From Gemmatimonadaceae bacterium (lineage in GTDB: Bacteria; Gemmatimonadota; Gemmatimonadetes; Gemmatimonadales; Gemmatimonadaceae): DNA of 64,000 nucleotides. The stretch spans positions 1 to 64,000 of the forward strand of contig JAUQWM010000051.1 in NCBI GenBank assembly GCA_030835125.1, written 5' to 3'. The notes under the pieces are model-generated. The model searched no databases. It was not told the DNA's origin and saw nothing but the letters and a program-made list of their open reading frames with translations. Below are positions 18,500-27,731 of the stretch, one piece after another; position 1 is the first letter of the stretch; the number at the start of each line of letters is the position of its first letter. The position numbers and the translations under genes were made by a program.

Positions 18500-18906
18500 C
18501 CCGGTGGCTCCATATCGAGCATGATGCCGAGTTTCGTCACGCCGGCGCCGCGAATGACGGACAGGACCTGCGCCACGACCTCCCAGGACGCCCCTCGATC
18601 GGCCTTGAGCGTAACACCCCGGTCCGCGTTCCCGCCCACCAGGCCCTTGAACGATCCGCGGAACTCGCCGTAGCTCATCCCGTCGCGATCGACGAAGATC
18701 CGCCCCCGCGTGTCGATCGAGACGACCATGCTGCTCTTGTCCTCGAGCGGCTGCGCCTGGGCCTCGGGCAGCTTCACGTCCACGCCGCCCTGCATCAGCG
18801 GCGCCGTGATCATGAAAATCACGAGGAGGAGCATCATCACGTCGATGAGGCTCACCACGTTGATCTCCGCGTTGAGATGAAGCCGCCCCGCCCTGCGCCT
18901 TCTCAT
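18496..18906 (-). CDS. tolR: TolR/ExbD biopolymer transport protein
   Basis: A 136-residue inner-membrane protein of the proton channel that energises Tol. The single transmembrane helix contains the essential aspartate in INVVSLIDVMMLLLVIFMI (Asp about residue 22), preceded by an Arg-rich cytoplasmic tail. The periplasmic dimerisation domain (about 45-130) includes KLPEAQAQPLEDKSSM and VTLKADRGASW, the usual ExbD/TolR signatures. It is coupled to the tolA-like gene by an ATGA overlap. The upstream gap to tolQ contains a heptanucleotide repeat. Confidence 0.94.
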   Translation of the reverse strand: MRRRRAGRLHLNAEINVVSLIDVMMLLLVIFMITAPLMQGGVDVKLPEAQAQPLEDKSSMVVSIDTRGRIFVDRDGMSYGEFRGSFKGLVGGNADRGVTLKADRGASWEVVAQVLSVIRGAGVTKLGIMLDMEPPG

Positions 18907-18951
18907 GTCGCCCGAATCCTCCGAGAAACCCCGCCTGGTCCCTCTCTACTG

Positions 18952-18986
18952 TTCTGCACTCTGCACTCCGCAATCCGCGATCTGCA
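18952..18986. repeat. Heptanucleotide repeat between tolQ and tolR
   Basis: Five 7-bp units on the plus strand: ttctgca, ctctgca, ctccgca, atccgcg, atctgca. The unit is the same as at 32925-32987 between rel and radC. The array ends exactly where tolQ ends. Confidence 0.85.
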
Positions 18987-19706
18987 CTATATCCGTCCTT
19001 CCCGCACCAGCAGCGCGATCAACTCCGATCCAAACCCCTCAAGCTCGCCATCGATCCCGTTGAGCCTGTTGGCGAAGATGTTGTACCCGAACACCGCCGG
19101 AATCGCGACCGCCAGCGCCAGCGCCGTCGCCGTCAGCGCCTGGGCCACGCCCGGAGCCACCGCGCCGATGTTCCCCGACCCGCTCTGCGTGATTCCCAGG
19201 AAGGCGCTGATCACACCCAGCACCGTCCCCAGGAGCCCGACCAGGGGGCTCACCGAGCCGATGGTCGCCAGCGCCGTCAGGTACCGGCCGAGCGCATCGC
19301 GCTCGGCATCCGTCTGGGAATCGAGGACCTGCCGCAACGCCTCGACCTGGGCCGCGCTCAGCCGGCCTCCCCGCTCACTCGTTGCGGCGAGGGCCGGGGT
19401 CGTCGCCGACAGGAACGTCTGCGCCCGCATGAAGACGCGCGTGAACGGGTTCGGCTTGCCCTTGGCGGCCAGGCGCGCGGCATCCTCGAGGCTGTGGGCG
19501 CGCTCGAAGTCGTGGACGAACTCCTTGCCCGCGCGCATCACCCGCCGGTATTCGATCCACTTCGCGAAGATGATCGTCCAGCTGATCGCCGACAGCACCG
19601 CCAGGAACGCGAGCACCACCTGCGTCACCGTGTCGGACGCGGTGATCAGCTGCAGCGGGGTCGTGGGGATCGGCTGCCCCTGCGCCGCCAGCGCGGCGGC
19701 GATCAC
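18987..19706 (-). CDS. tolQ: TolQ/ExbB proton-channel protein
   Basis: A 239-residue inner-membrane protein with three helices (about residues 30-50, 140-165 and 185-205), including the conserved cytoplasmic/TM2 stretch IGSVSPLVGLLGTVLGVISAF and TM3 ALTATALALAVAIPAVFGYN with the channel Thr/Ala residues. It forms the stator with TolR. I chose the GTG at 19706, which overlaps the epimerase stop (GTGA) and has GGAGG about 10 bp upstream; the longer open frame would lie in the epimerase gene. Confidence 0.93.
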   Translation of the reverse strand: MIAAALAAQGQPIPTTPLQLITASDTVTQVVLAFLAVLSAISWTIIFAKWIEYRRVMRAGKEFVHDFERAHSLEDAARLAAKGKPNPFTRVFMRAQTFLSATTPALAATSERGGRLSAAQVEALRQVLDSQTDAERDALGRYLTALATIGSVSPLVGLLGTVLGVISAFLGITQSGSGNIGAVAPGVAQALTATALALAVAIPAVFGYNIFANRLNGIDGELEGFGSELIALLVREGRI

Positions 19707-20668
19707 GATGCCGATCCTCCCTCGCGCTTCAGGAAGTACTCGTGGGTCATGCGGAGCCCGTCCTCCAGGTTCACCTCGGGCTTCCACCCGAGTTCGCGGA
19801 CCGCCTTGGCGTTCGACACCGCGGATCGCGGCAGTTCGCCCGCCCGCGCCGGCGTGTGGTTCACCGGGACCGTCGTTCCGGCGGCGCGCTGCAGCGTCGC
19901 GGCAAGCTCCAGCACCGAGGTCTCCCGCCCGGTGCCGATGTTGAACGCACGCACGTCCACCTGGCGCGCCGGCGGCAGGGGCCGGGTCGCCGCGGCGAGA
20001 TTCGCCCGCGCCACATCCCCGGCGAACACGTAGTCACGCGTCTGGAGCCCGTCGCCGTAGACGGTCAACGCCTCGCCGTTGATGACCCGCTTGCAGAAGA
20101 TGGCCACCACGCCGGCCTCACCGTGCGGATCCTGCCGGGGGCCGTACACGTTCGAGTAGCGCAGCGCGACCGTATCGAGCTTGTGCACGCGGGCGTAATA
20201 GGCGAGGTACAGCTCCACGCTGAACTTCGCGATGCCGTAGGGCGACTCCGGGTCCTTCGGCATGTCCTCGACGCTCGGGATCGGCACGAAGTCGCCGTAG
20301 ATCGCGCCGCCGGTCGACGAGAAGACCACCCGCGTCGCGTGGCCGCCGGCCCGCACGGCTTCCAGGAGGTTGAGGGAGCCGACGATGTTGATCCGCGCGT
20401 CGGCCGCCGGGTCGGTCACGCTCTTGCGCACGTCGATCTGCGCCGCGAGATGGCAGAGGACGTCGAAGCGCCCCTTCCGCACGACCTCCGCCGCCTCGTC
20501 CGACCCGATGTCGAGATGGTGGAGCTTCGCGCCCGCGGGCACGTTCTCCCGCCTGCCTGACGAGAGGTTGTCCAGGATCTCGACCTCGTACCCCTCGGCG
20601 AGGAGCCGGTCGGCGACGTGGGAGCCGATGAAGCCGGCGCCTCCGGAAACCAGGGCGCGCTTGGTCAT
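19703..20668 (-). CDS. NAD-dependent sugar epimerase/dehydratase (GalE-like)
   Basis: A 321-residue extended short-chain dehydrogenase. The Rossmann motif GGAGFIGSH lies at residues 9-17, the catalytic tyrosine-lysine pair is in SPYGIAKF (YxxxK), and the serine is in VVFSSTGGAIYGD. The C-terminal NVYGPRQDPHGEAGVVAIF resembles UDP-glucose 4-epimerase. The likely substrate is a UDP-hexose, but epimerase and dehydratase cannot be separated from sequence alone. Its stop is coupled to tolQ (GTGA), an unusual pairing of sugar metabolism with the Tol system. Upstream lies a 186-bp gap with no obvious promoter. Confidence 0.88.
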   Translation of the reverse strand: MTKRALVSGGAGFIGSHVADRLLAEGYEVEILDNLSSGRRENVPAGAKLHHLDIGSDEAAEVVRKGRFDVLCHLAAQIDVRKSVTDPAADARINIVGSLNLLEAVRAGGHATRVVFSSTGGAIYGDFVPIPSVEDMPKDPESPYGIAKFSVELYLAYYARVHKLDTVALRYSNVYGPRQDPHGEAGVVAIFCKRVINGEALTVYGDGLQTRDYVFAGDVARANLAAATRPLPPARQVDVRAFNIGTGRETSVLELAATLQRAAGTTVPVNHTPARAGELPRSAVSNAKAVRELGWKPEVNLEDGLRMTHEYFLKREGGSAS

Positions 20669-20854
20669 GCGACTCCCCCAGCGGGGCGTGAACGGTCAGG
20701 CGGTGTCAATCGGTGCTCCGTGCGTTCCGGTTCCCAGGGTCCGCCGCCCGGATGGACGAACGGCGCCGGGCGTTGCCCTGGCGCCGTGTGCGGCTGCAAT
20801 CGGCCTGAGCGAACGCGTCAGCAGTTCGCGCCAATCTAATCGCCTGTCAACTCG

Positions 20855-21988
20855 TTATGGGAGCTTTTCGGAAACACGCACCGGAAGGCCGGCCGCGAGC
20901 GAGCCGAGCGACTGGCGGGTGACGATGGCCGTCGAGCTGCTTGCATCGACGCGCGCGATGGTCGCGTGCGCGACGACGGTCGTGCCGTCCTCGAGGTAGA
21001 TGGTCACGCCATCTCCCGGGCGAACCCCTGCCGCCGGGCCGAGGTCGAGGATGAGTGCATGCTGCACGGTGGGGAGCAGCGACTCGCTCGCGACCCAGGT
21101 CACGTGGCCGCTGGCGCCGCCAGCAACCGGCCGCGCCGGTCCGGTGGGCCACGGCGCCGGTGCCGGCGCCGGGAGCACCATGTCGGAGCAGGCCATCGCG
21201 TCGAACTGCGCGACCACCTCGCCCGACGCGCCCGAGCCATCGCTTCCCGTGACCCGGACCAGGCCGGTCGGGATGCCCACGCTGCCGATCCCCGCCAGGA
21301 CGGGGCCCCGCCTGACGAGTAGCCAGCGGCTGCCCGGGGACGCGCTCACGCCCGGAGGCGCCGCGAACCGGATGGTGCCGTGCAGCAACACGCCGCCGGG
21401 GTCCGGGTTCGCCGAATCGCCAAGTGCGACGCACCGTCCGCCGCGATCCAGGCTTCCCGCCTCGGTGACGAAGGGCGCCGACAACGCCTCGAAGACACCG
21501 CGCGCCGGCGGCACCGTCGGGCTGCCGAGGATGCGCGCGGAATCCAGCGGGCTGAACCCGCCTCCCGGCCGCGCTCCGAAGAAGACCGTTCGCCGGCCCG
21601 TGTCGCGCGCCTGGACAACATCGGGGGACGGCGTCGGCGTCGGTGCAGCCACGCGAACGGAGTCTGCTGGAGGACGCGCCGGCGGCCCCGGTGCCCTGGG
21701 CGTTGGCCGTGCCGGGGCCGGAGTCCCAGCGGTCGCGGGGATCCGGATCGTGGATCCCACGACGAGCGACTCGGCGGAGCGGATGGTCCCGGCATTCACC
21801 TGCAGGATCTCGCGCCACCGTCGGCCGTTGCCGAGCAGGTCGTTGGCGATCTGCCACAAGGTCTCGCCGGGTCGCACCACGTGCGTGCGCAGGGTATCCG
21901 AACCCTGGGCCGCCAGCTGGACGGGGGTCGAGAGGACCCCCGCCAGCAGGACCGCGATCCAGCTAGAACGGCAGGTCGTCATCCTCAT
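20855..21988 (-). CDS. Exported LysM-domain protein
   Basis: A 377-residue exported protein. The signal peptide (residues 1 to about 26, ending QLAAQ) precedes a LysM domain (about 34-80) with THVVRPGETLWQIANDLL and the IRIP ending, which binds peptidoglycan. A Pro/Ala/Thr-rich linker follows (about 85-125), then a C-terminal region rich in Gly and Ser of unknown function, with short hydrophobic strands that could form a carbohydrate- or wall-associated domain. The ATG at 21988 overlaps the end of ssb by 26 bp; a second ATG at 21982 is possible. It is co-directional with ssb. Confidence 0.85.
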   Translation of the reverse strand: MRMTTCRSSWIAVLLAGVLSTPVQLAAQGSDTLRTHVVRPGETLWQIANDLLGNGRRWREILQVNAGTIRSAESLVVGSTIRIPATAGTPAPARPTPRAPGPPARPPADSVRVAAPTPTPSPDVVQARDTGRRTVFFGARPGGGFSPLDSARILGSPTVPPARGVFEALSAPFVTEAGSLDRGGRCVALGDSANPDPGGVLLHGTIRFAAPPGVSASPGSRWLLVRRGPVLAGIGSVGIPTGLVRVTGSDGSGASGEVVAQFDAMACSDMVLPAPAPAPWPTGPARPVAGGASGHVTWVASESLLPTVQHALILDLGPAAGVRPGDGVTIYLEDGTTVVAHATIARVDASSSTAIVTRQSLGSLAAGLPVRVSEKLP

Positions 21989-22475
21989 CTTCGAGCGCTC
22001 CCGGGAAGTCCTCGAAATCTCCGCCGCTCGCTTCACCGGTTGCTGCCGCTGACGACCGTGCCCGCTCCGGCGCCGCGCTGCGCGAACGGCCGCCGCCGTT
22101 CTCGTCGCCGCCGGCGCCACCACGACTGCCGCCGAGCATGATCATCTCCCGGACCTTGATCTCCGTCGTGTAGCGCGTCTGTCCTTCGCGGTCCTGCCAC
22201 TGGCGGTACTCGATGCTGCCCTCGATGTACAGCCGGTCGCCCTTGTGGACGTAGCGCTCGACCACATCCGCGAGGCCGCCCCCCGCCGCACGACCGTTCC
22301 ACAGCACGCACCGGTGCCACTCGGTCTTCTCCTGCTTGTCACCACTGGGACCGCTCCACGTCCGCGTGGTGGCAAGGTTGAATTGCGCGACCCGCGCCCC
22401 GTTCGGCGTGGCACGCACCTCGGGCTCGTTCCCGACGTTCCCGATCAACATGACCTTGTTCAGGCTGCGACTCAC
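21963..22475 (-). CDS. ssb: Single-stranded DNA-binding protein
   Basis: A 170-residue SSB. The OB fold (about 1-110) starts SRSLNKVMLIGNVGNEPEVR and includes the conserved TEWHRCVLWNGRA-type strand and GDRLYIEGSIEYRQW. A Gly/Ser/Arg-rich linker leads to the acidic C-terminal tail EDEDDDLPF, the site that recruits repair and replication proteins. The GTG at 22475 is preceded by a strong AGGAGG. That site is partly inside a hairpin in the 5' leader, so translation may be structure-dependent. Confidence 0.97.
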   Translation of the reverse strand: MSRSLNKVMLIGNVGNEPEVRATPNGARVAQFNLATTRTWSGPSGDKQEKTEWHRCVLWNGRAAGGGLADVVERYVHKGDRLYIEGSIEYRQWQDREGQTRYTTEIKVREMIMLGGSRGGAGGDENGGGRSRSAAPERARSSAAATGEASGGDFEDFPGALEDEDDDLPF

Positions 22476-22482
22476 GTTTCCT

Positions 22483-22529
22483 CCTGGCGAGTAAAGGTAC
22501 ACCGCTCGCCAGGCACAGTATGCCCATAC
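22483..22529 (-). promoter_or_regulatory. Hairpin and palindrome in the ssb 5' leader
   Basis: Perfect 9-bp arms, CCTGGCGAG and CTCGCCAGG (22483-22491 and 22505-22513), close a 13-nt loop directly upstream of the ssb GTG. The proximal arm ends in the first AGG of the AGGAGG ribosome-binding site. Just beyond lies a second inverted repeat, GTATGCCCATAC, at 22518-22529. Possible roles are translational control of SSB or an operator; no experimental support is claimed. Confidence 0.5.
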
Positions 22530-22571
22530 CGTCGGCGGCGCGCAAACGTCACAATGCACACAGTAGCAATT

Positions 22572-23078
22572 TCACGCACGTCCAGGTCCCCGTGCCCTGG
22601 CGCCCACGGCGGCGGGCTCCGCAACGAGGGGCGCGCGCATCACGATCGCATCCTCGATCGGCCGGGCATAATAGCGAATGCGCCGACCGACCGCCGTGAA
22701 GCCCACCGTCGAATAGAGATGGATCGCCGACGCATTCGACGCGCGCACCTCCAGGAACATCTCCGTGCAGCCGCGCTCGCGCGTGAGCTCGATGGCGCGC
22801 TCGAGCAGCCGTCGCCCGACCCCGCGCCCCTGGAGCAGTCGCGCGACCGCCAGGTTGGCGAGCTCTGACTGCTCCGCCGCCATCAGGACGATGGCATAGC
22901 CTGCCACCGCGCCCCCGGCGACCGCCACGAGAAAATGCACCTCCGGCGACGCCACGAGGTCGACGAACGAGCGCCGGCTCCACGGGTCGGCGAAGACCGA
23001 ACGCTCGATCGACGCAATGGCGTCGACGTCGAGCGGCCCGGCCGCACGGATGGTCAGTTCCCCGTCGCCCGTCGTCAT
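22572..23078 (-). CDS. rimI: Ribosomal protein S18-alanine N-acetyltransferase RimI-like
   Basis: A 168-residue GNAT acetyltransferase. The acetyl-CoA motif is LLQGRGVGRRLLERA (about residue 83), preceded by the beta-strand ANLAVA and followed by MFLEVRASNASAIHLYSTVGF, the RimI signature. RimI acetylates the N-terminal alanine of ribosomal protein S18; other N-terminal substrates are possible. The ATG at 23078 overlaps the tsaB stop (ATGA), and a tsaE-tsaB-rimI order is common in bacteria. Confidence 0.92.
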   Translation of the reverse strand: MTTGDGELTIRAAGPLDVDAIASIERSVFADPWSRRSFVDLVASPEVHFLVAVAGGAVAGYAIVLMAAEQSELANLAVARLLQGRGVGRRLLERAIELTRERGCTEMFLEVRASNASAIHLYSTVGFTAVGRRIRYYARPIEDAIVMRAPLVAEPAAVGARARGPGRA

Positions 23079-23725
23079 GCGTCGAGTTCGCGGCCATGTG
23101 CCGCTTCCCACTTCACCTGCGCCTCGGCCTTGCGGCCGTAGTCCGGCTCCCACGTCGCGACATCGACCTCGCGGGTGAGCCCGCCCGCGAGCAGGACGCC
23201 AAAGCCGCGCGCGTGCGGCGCGATCGGCGAATCCTCGACGGGCCCGACGATCCGGGCGTCGATGGCTGCCGCGTGGGCCTCGAGTTCGCTCCGCGGACAA
23301 CGCCAGGAGCGCCCCGGGTGGAGCGTCCCGCCGGTGCCGACCTGGATGTCGTGACAGAAGAAGTCGCCACGCATCGCGTCGAGAGCGACGACGAGGCGCT
23401 CGCCCGGTGCTCCAGCGAACTGGGCGGCGACAAGCAGTGTAGAGGGCGCGACCATCAGCGGGATCCGCCGTGCCTCGGCGATTCCCTTGCCGATCGACGC
23501 GGCGATGCGGAGCGACGTGAAGCTGCCCGGCCCGGCGCCGCAGGCAACGGCACTCAGGTTGGCGACCGTGACGCCATTGTGGGCCAGGATCGCGGCGACC
23601 GCGGGCATCAGGCGCTCCTCGTCCTGGCCACGCATCGCGACCACCTGGCTGGCGACGACCGACCCGTCGCGCAGGAGCGCGACGGAGCCGGCATAGGTCG
23701 CCGCGTCGAGGGCAAGGACGAGCAT
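23075..23725 (-). CDS. tsaB: tRNA threonylcarbamoyladenosine protein TsaB
   Basis: A 216-residue member of the ASKHA fold that partners TsaD and TsaE in making t6A at position 37 of ANN-decoding tRNAs. The N-terminal LALDAATYAGSVALLRDG and CGAGPGSFTSLRIAASIGKGIA segments are diagnostic. tsaE lies immediately upstream, with its stop 3 bp from this ATG, and rimI overlaps downstream, supporting a tsaE-tsaB-rimI operon. tsaD is not in the window. Confidence 0.95.
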   Translation of the reverse strand: MLVLALDAATYAGSVALLRDGSVVASQVVAMRGQDEERLMPAVAAILAHNGVTVANLSAVACGAGPGSFTSLRIAASIGKGIAEARRIPLMVAPSTLLVAAQFAGAPGERLVVALDAMRGDFFCHDIQVGTGGTLHPGRSWRCPRSELEAHAAAIDARIVGPVEDSPIAPHARGFGVLLAGGLTREVDVATWEPDYGRKAEAQVKWEAAHGRELDA

Positions 23726-23728
23726 GGC

Positions 23729-24217
23729 TTACGCGACGGTCACACGCCGGCAGCTTTCGTCGCCCGGCACGTGTTCGAGTGCGATCCTTGCGGCATCGGG
23801 CGGGAGCCTGTCACCGGCGCGATCCGGCCATTCGACGAAGACGATGGCGTCGCTGTTGACGATGTCGTCCCAGCCAAGATTCGTGAGATCGTCCGGTCCG
23901 CGCAATCTGTAGAGATCGAGGTGATAGACAGTTGCACGATCACCCTCATACTGATTCACGAGCGCGAACGTCGGGCTGGTCACATCCTGTGTGACTCCGA
24001 GACCTTTGCACATTGCCTGCACCAACGTGGTCTTGCCGGCGCCCAGGTCGCCTTCGAGGGCGACCACCGCTGGCGCGTCGAGCGCTGCTCCCATGCGGAC
24101 ACCCCAGGACCGAAGCTCCTCGAGAGTGAATTGGCCGGTGGTCCGGGAATCGAGAATCGGGAATCGGGAATCGGCCGTTCCCCCGCCCGCGTCCCGCGCT
24201 TTGCGGCCTGCGCTCAC
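23729..24217 (-). CDS. tsaE: tRNA threonylcarbamoyladenosine ATPase TsaE
   Basis: A 162-residue P-loop ATPase required for the t6A cycle. The Walker A motif is [13 protein letters not shown] (about residue 56), followed by the family motif [14 protein letters not shown] and the catalytic-type [10 protein letters not shown] near residue 125. The GTG at 24217 overlaps the uvrB stop (GTGA). The first ~30 residues are unlike other TsaE N-termini and are partly encoded by a heptanucleotide repeat; an internal start near TLEELRSWG cannot be excluded. Confidence 0.93.
   Translation of the reverse strand: MSAGRKARDAGGGTADSRFPILDSRTTGQFTLEELRSWGVRMGAALDAPAVVALEGDLGAGKTTLVQAMCKGLGVTQDVTSPTFALVNQYEGDRATVYHLDLYRLRGPDDLTNLGWDDIVNSDAIVFVEWPDRAGDRLPPDAARIALEHVPGDESCRRVTVA
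24145..24172. repeat. Heptanucleotide repeat inside the tsaE 5' end
   Basis: Four 7-bp units: gggaatc, gagaatc, gggaatc, gggaatc. The array encodes part of the poorly conserved N-terminal extension of TsaE, close to the uvrB-tsaE junction. Confidence 0.8.
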
Positions 24218-26268
24218 TTCGACGCCCGGATCGCCGCAAACCCGTCCCGGCGGCGTGGAGCAGCATCCCGCTTCGCCTTCAGGTCGAACACCTCGTCCCG
24301 AAGCCTGGCGGCGGTCTCGAAATCCAGTTCGGCCGCAGCGACCTTCATCTCTTCCTCGAGCTGCTTGATCATCTCGTCGAGCTGCGCCGGATTGTACGTC
24401 GTGACGGTCTCGGCCACCTTGCGGAGCCGTTCGCGTTCCTCCTTCTCCGTTCGCGCGTCGGCCACACGGGTGATGAACCGCACCTCGTCCACGCTCTTCA
24501 GCACGCTGCGCGGGGTAATCCCGTGGTCGACGTTGTATTGCACCTGGATCGCGCGGCGCCGAGTCGTTTCGTCGATGCAGCGCTTCATCGAGTCCGTGAT
24601 CCGGTCGGCGTAGAAGATGGCGCGACCCCGCACGTGGCGCGCCGCCCGCCCGGTGGTCTGGATCAGCGACCGGTCGCTTCGCAGGAAGCCCTCCTGGTCC
24701 GCGTCGAGGATCGCGACCAGCGACACCTCGGGCATGTCCAGGCCCTCGCGGAGGAGGTTGATCCCCACCAGCACGTCGAACTCGCCCAGCCGCAACCCGC
24801 GGACGATCTCCATGCGCTCGATCGCGTCGATGTCCGAGTGCATGTACCGGACCCGCACGCCCATCTGCTGCAGGTAGTCGGTCAGGTCCTCCGACATGCG
24901 CTTGGTCAACGTCGTCACGAGGACGCGCTCCCCGCGCCGCTCGCGGAGCCGGATCTCGTTGAGCAGGTCGTCGACCTGGCCGCGCACCGGCCGCACCTCG
25001 ATCTCCGGGTCGATGAGGCCCGTGGGGCGGATGATCTGCTCGACCACCACGCCCTCGGACAGCTGCAGTTCCAGCTCACCCGGGGTCGCGCTCACGAACA
25101 GCGCGCGGGGCACCAGCGAGAGGAACTCGTCGAAGATCAGCGGGCGGTTGTCGAGGGCGGACGGGAGCCGGAACCCGTACTCGACCAGGACTTCCTTCCG
25201 GGCCCGGTCGCCGTTGTACATGCCGCGGATCTGCGGCAGGCTGACGTGCGACTCGTCGACGATGACCAGGAAGTCCGCCGGGAAGTAGTCCAGCAGGCAC
25301 GCCGGACGCTCGCCGGGCTTCCGGCCCGACAGGTGCCGCGAGTAGTTCTCGATGCCGGCGCAGGTGCCGATCTCCAGCATCATCTCGATGTCGAAGTTTG
25401 TGCGCGACTCCAGCCGTTGCGCCTCCAGCAGCTTGCCGGCGTTCCGCAGCAGCGGCAGCCGCTCGTTCAACTCCTCGCGGATCAGCGACACGGCGCGCTC
25501 GAGGCTGGGCCGGTTGGTGATGAAGTGCTTGGCGGGGTAGATCCCGGCGCGATCGAGCACCGCGATCGTCTCGCCCGTCAGCGCGTTGATCTTCGAGATG
25601 CGCTCGATCTCGTCACCCCAGAGCTCGACCCGCACGCCCTGTTCCTCGTACGCCGGGAAGATCTCCACCGTGTCGCCGCGCACCCGGAAGGTGCCGCGAT
25701 CGAACGCCACGTCGTTCCGCGAATACTGGATGTTGACCAGTTGCCGGAGGATCGTGTTCCGGGGAATCTTCTGCCCCGTCTCGAGCATGACCATCTGTTC
25801 CCGGTACTCGATCGGGTCGCCCAGGCCGTAGATCGCGCTCACGGTGGCGACGATGATCACGTCCTCGCGCTCCATGAGGCTGGACGTCGCGCGCAGCCTC
25901 AGGCGGTCGATATCCTCGTTGATCGACGCGTCCTTCTCGATGTACGTGTCCGTGGTGGGGACGTAGGCTTCGGGCTGGTAGTAGTCGTAGTACGAGATGA
26001 AGTACTCGACCGCGTTGTTGGGGAAGAAGCTCTTCAGCTCCCCGTACAGCTGCGCCGCCAAGGTCTTGTTGTGCGACAGGACCAGGGCCGGCCGTCCGTG
26101 CTGCGCCAGGGCGTGGGCCATGGTCATGGTCTTCCCCGACCCGGTCACCCCAAGCAGGGTCTGGAACCGATCGCCGCGTTCCAGTCCGGCGACCAGCTCC
26201 GCGATGGCCTTGGGCTGGTCCCCGGCAGGTTCGAACGGCGACTGCAGGGAAAAGGGGGCGCGTGACAT
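24214..26268 (-). CDS. uvrB: UvrABC excinuclease subunit B
   Basis: A 684-residue DNA helicase-like subunit of nucleotide excision repair. Walker A is [12 protein letters not shown] (about residue 41). The beta-hairpin region ([14 protein letters not shown]) that clamps the DNA strand is intact, as are helicase motifs IV-VI ([29 protein letters not shown]). A C-terminal UVR domain (about 640-675, [19 protein letters not shown]) contacts UvrC. The ATG at 26268 begins the conserved [14 protein letters not shown] N-terminus. It is coupled to tsaE downstream and is preceded by a 41-bp gap from the histidine kinase. Confidence 0.98.
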   Translation of the reverse strand: MSRAPFSLQSPFEPAGDQPKAIAELVAGLERGDRFQTLLGVTGSGKTMTMAHALAQHGRPALVLSHNKTLAAQLYGELKSFFPNNAVEYFISYYDYYQPEAYVPTTDTYIEKDASINEDIDRLRLRATSSLMEREDVIIVATVSAIYGLGDPIEYREQMVMLETGQKIPRNTILRQLVNIQYSRNDVAFDRGTFRVRGDTVEIFPAYEEQGVRVELWGDEIERISKINALTGETIAVLDRAGIYPAKHFITNRPSLERAVSLIREELNERLPLLRNAGKLLEAQRLESRTNFDIEMMLEIGTCAGIENYSRHLSGRKPGERPACLLDYFPADFLVIVDESHVSLPQIRGMYNGDRARKEVLVEYGFRLPSALDNRPLIFDEFLSLVPRALFVSATPGELELQLSEGVVVEQIIRPTGLIDPEIEVRPVRGQVDDLLNEIRLRERRGERVLVTTLTKRMSEDLTDYLQQMGVRVRYMHSDIDAIERMEIVRGLRLGEFDVLVGINLLREGLDMPEVSLVAILDADQEGFLRSDRSLIQTTGRAARHVRGRAIFYADRITDSMKRCIDETTRRRAIQVQYNVDHGITPRSVLKSVDEVRFITRVADARTEKEERERLRKVAETVTTYNPAQLDEMIKQLEEEMKVAAAELDFETAARLRDEVFDLKAKRDAAPRRRDGFAAIRASK

Positions 26269-26309
26269 GACCCAAATTTATCGGGTTTTCTTCGGTCGAG
26301 CCAACCCCG

Positions 26310-27731
26310 TCAGGCCGTCGTCACCGGCGGCATGGCTCCGGCGATCGGGAGGGCCACCCAGAATTCTGTCCGGCCCGGCTCGGAGGTGAAGTCGATTTCC
26401 CCACCCTGCTGGAAGACCATCCGCCGGACGATGTCGAGCCCCATGCCCGTCCCCTCCCCCACCGGCTTGGTGGTGAAGAACGGGTCGAAGATCCGGCTCC
26501 GGATGTCCTCAGGGATCCCGTGACCGTCATCGACGATCCGCACCACGATCTGGTCGATCTCACGCCGTGCCTTCAGCGTCACCTGGCCGCCGTAGGGCAC
26601 GGCGTCGATCGCATTCTCGATCAGGTTGATCCAGATCTGGTTCAACTCGCTGCCGAACGCGCGCGCCTCGGGCAGGTCCGGCTCGATGTCCAGCGCGACG
26701 GTCACGTTCTTGTCCCGCGCCTTGCTCGCCACGATCCGCGCGGTGTCGCGGAGTCCACGCCCGACGTTCACGGGCTCCGGCACCGAGGCCCGGCCCATGT
26801 AGGTGAACCCCTTCACCGACGCGACGAGCTCGGAGATCCGCCTGGTCGAGTCCTGGAGTTCGCTCGCCGCCGACCGGACGGCGCAACAGGACGCGAGCCA
26901 GCGGAGTGCATCCTGCAGGGACTCGCCCGTCATGACCGCCGCCAGCCGGTCGAGTCCTTCCACGGTCACGGCGGTCTCCGCGAGCGAGGTCGCCTGGTCG
27001 ATGTCGCCGCCGCGCGCGTCGAGCCACTCGGCGATCGCGTCCACCCGGTCCGAGCGATCGAGGGGCGTGTCGAGGAAGGAGGGCGGGACGAGCGTGCACA
27101 TCTGCCGCGCCCCATCCAGCGCCGCCAGTTGCGCGTCGGACAGCCGCATCCCCATCAGCGCGCGCGACGCGTCCTCGGCCTCGCCCATCTGCTCGCCCAG
27201 CCGGCGCGAGCTGCGCGCGGCCGCGGACGCCGGGTTGTTCAGTTCGTGGGCCAGCCCCGCCGAGAACTTGCCTAACGACACCATCTTCTCGTCCTGCGAC
27301 CCGGTGCTGGTGAAGTGGCGGGCCCGGTCGAGCATCGTGTGCACGCAGATCGCGGTGAGCTCCGGGCACGTGATCGTCAGCTCGCGGAAGTGCTCGCGCG
27401 CCACCGTGAACAGCTCCACGTCCTCGTGGACGATCGTATTGCCGGGGGGCACCGTCATCCGCGAGTACGGGAGCGCGCCGGTCAGGTCCCCCGCATGCCA
27501 CTCCATCACCCGCCGCTTCACGCCCCCGCGCTCCACGTGGATGCTCACCATTCCCTTCAGCAGGACCGACATCCCGGGGATCGGGATGTTGTGCGGGCGC
27601 ATGATGGTGCCGGCCGCGAAGGCTTCGAACTCGCCGTGCGCGGCGACCCATTCCAGTTCCTCGCGCGGCACGCCCTTCAGCACGCGCACGCCCGCCAGGC
27701 GCTCGACCAGCTGCGGATCCACGGCGTTCAT
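26310..27731 (-). CDS. Cyclic-nucleotide-domain sensor histidine kinase
   Basis: A 473-residue soluble kinase with no membrane segment. An N-terminal cyclic nucleotide-binding-like domain (about 8-135) is followed by a dimerisation/phosphoacceptor helix with the H-box FSAGLAHELNNPASAAARS (His about residue 161). A ~150-residue helical insert comes next, then a HATPase domain with N-box NLIENAIDAVPYGG, G1 DDGHGIPEDI, F-box DPFFTTKPVGEGTG and G2 MGLDIV. Its ATG overlaps the stop of the upstream receiver/thioredoxin-reductase fusion (ATGA), strongly suggesting a dedicated pair. Whether the N-terminal domain binds cAMP, c-di-GMP or something else is not readable here. Confidence 0.93.
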   Translation of the reverse strand: MNAVDPQLVERLAGVRVLKGVPREELEWVAAHGEFEAFAAGTIMRPHNIPIPGMSVLLKGMVSIHVERGGVKRRVMEWHAGDLTGALPYSRMTVPPGNTIVHEDVELFTVAREHFRELTITCPELTAICVHTMLDRARHFTSTGSQDEKMVSLGKFSAGLAHELNNPASAAARSSRRLGEQMGEAEDASRALMGMRLSDAQLAALDGARQMCTLVPPSFLDTPLDRSDRVDAIAEWLDARGGDIDQATSLAETAVTVEGLDRLAAVMTGESLQDALRWLASCCAVRSAASELQDSTRRISELVASVKGFTYMGRASVPEPVNVGRGLRDTARIVASKARDKNVTVALDIEPDLPEARAFGSELNQIWINLIENAIDAVPYGGQVTLKARREIDQIVVRIVDDGHGIPEDIRSRIFDPFFTTKPVGEGTGMGLDIVRRMVFQQGGEIDFTSEPGRTEFWVALPIAGAMPPVTTA

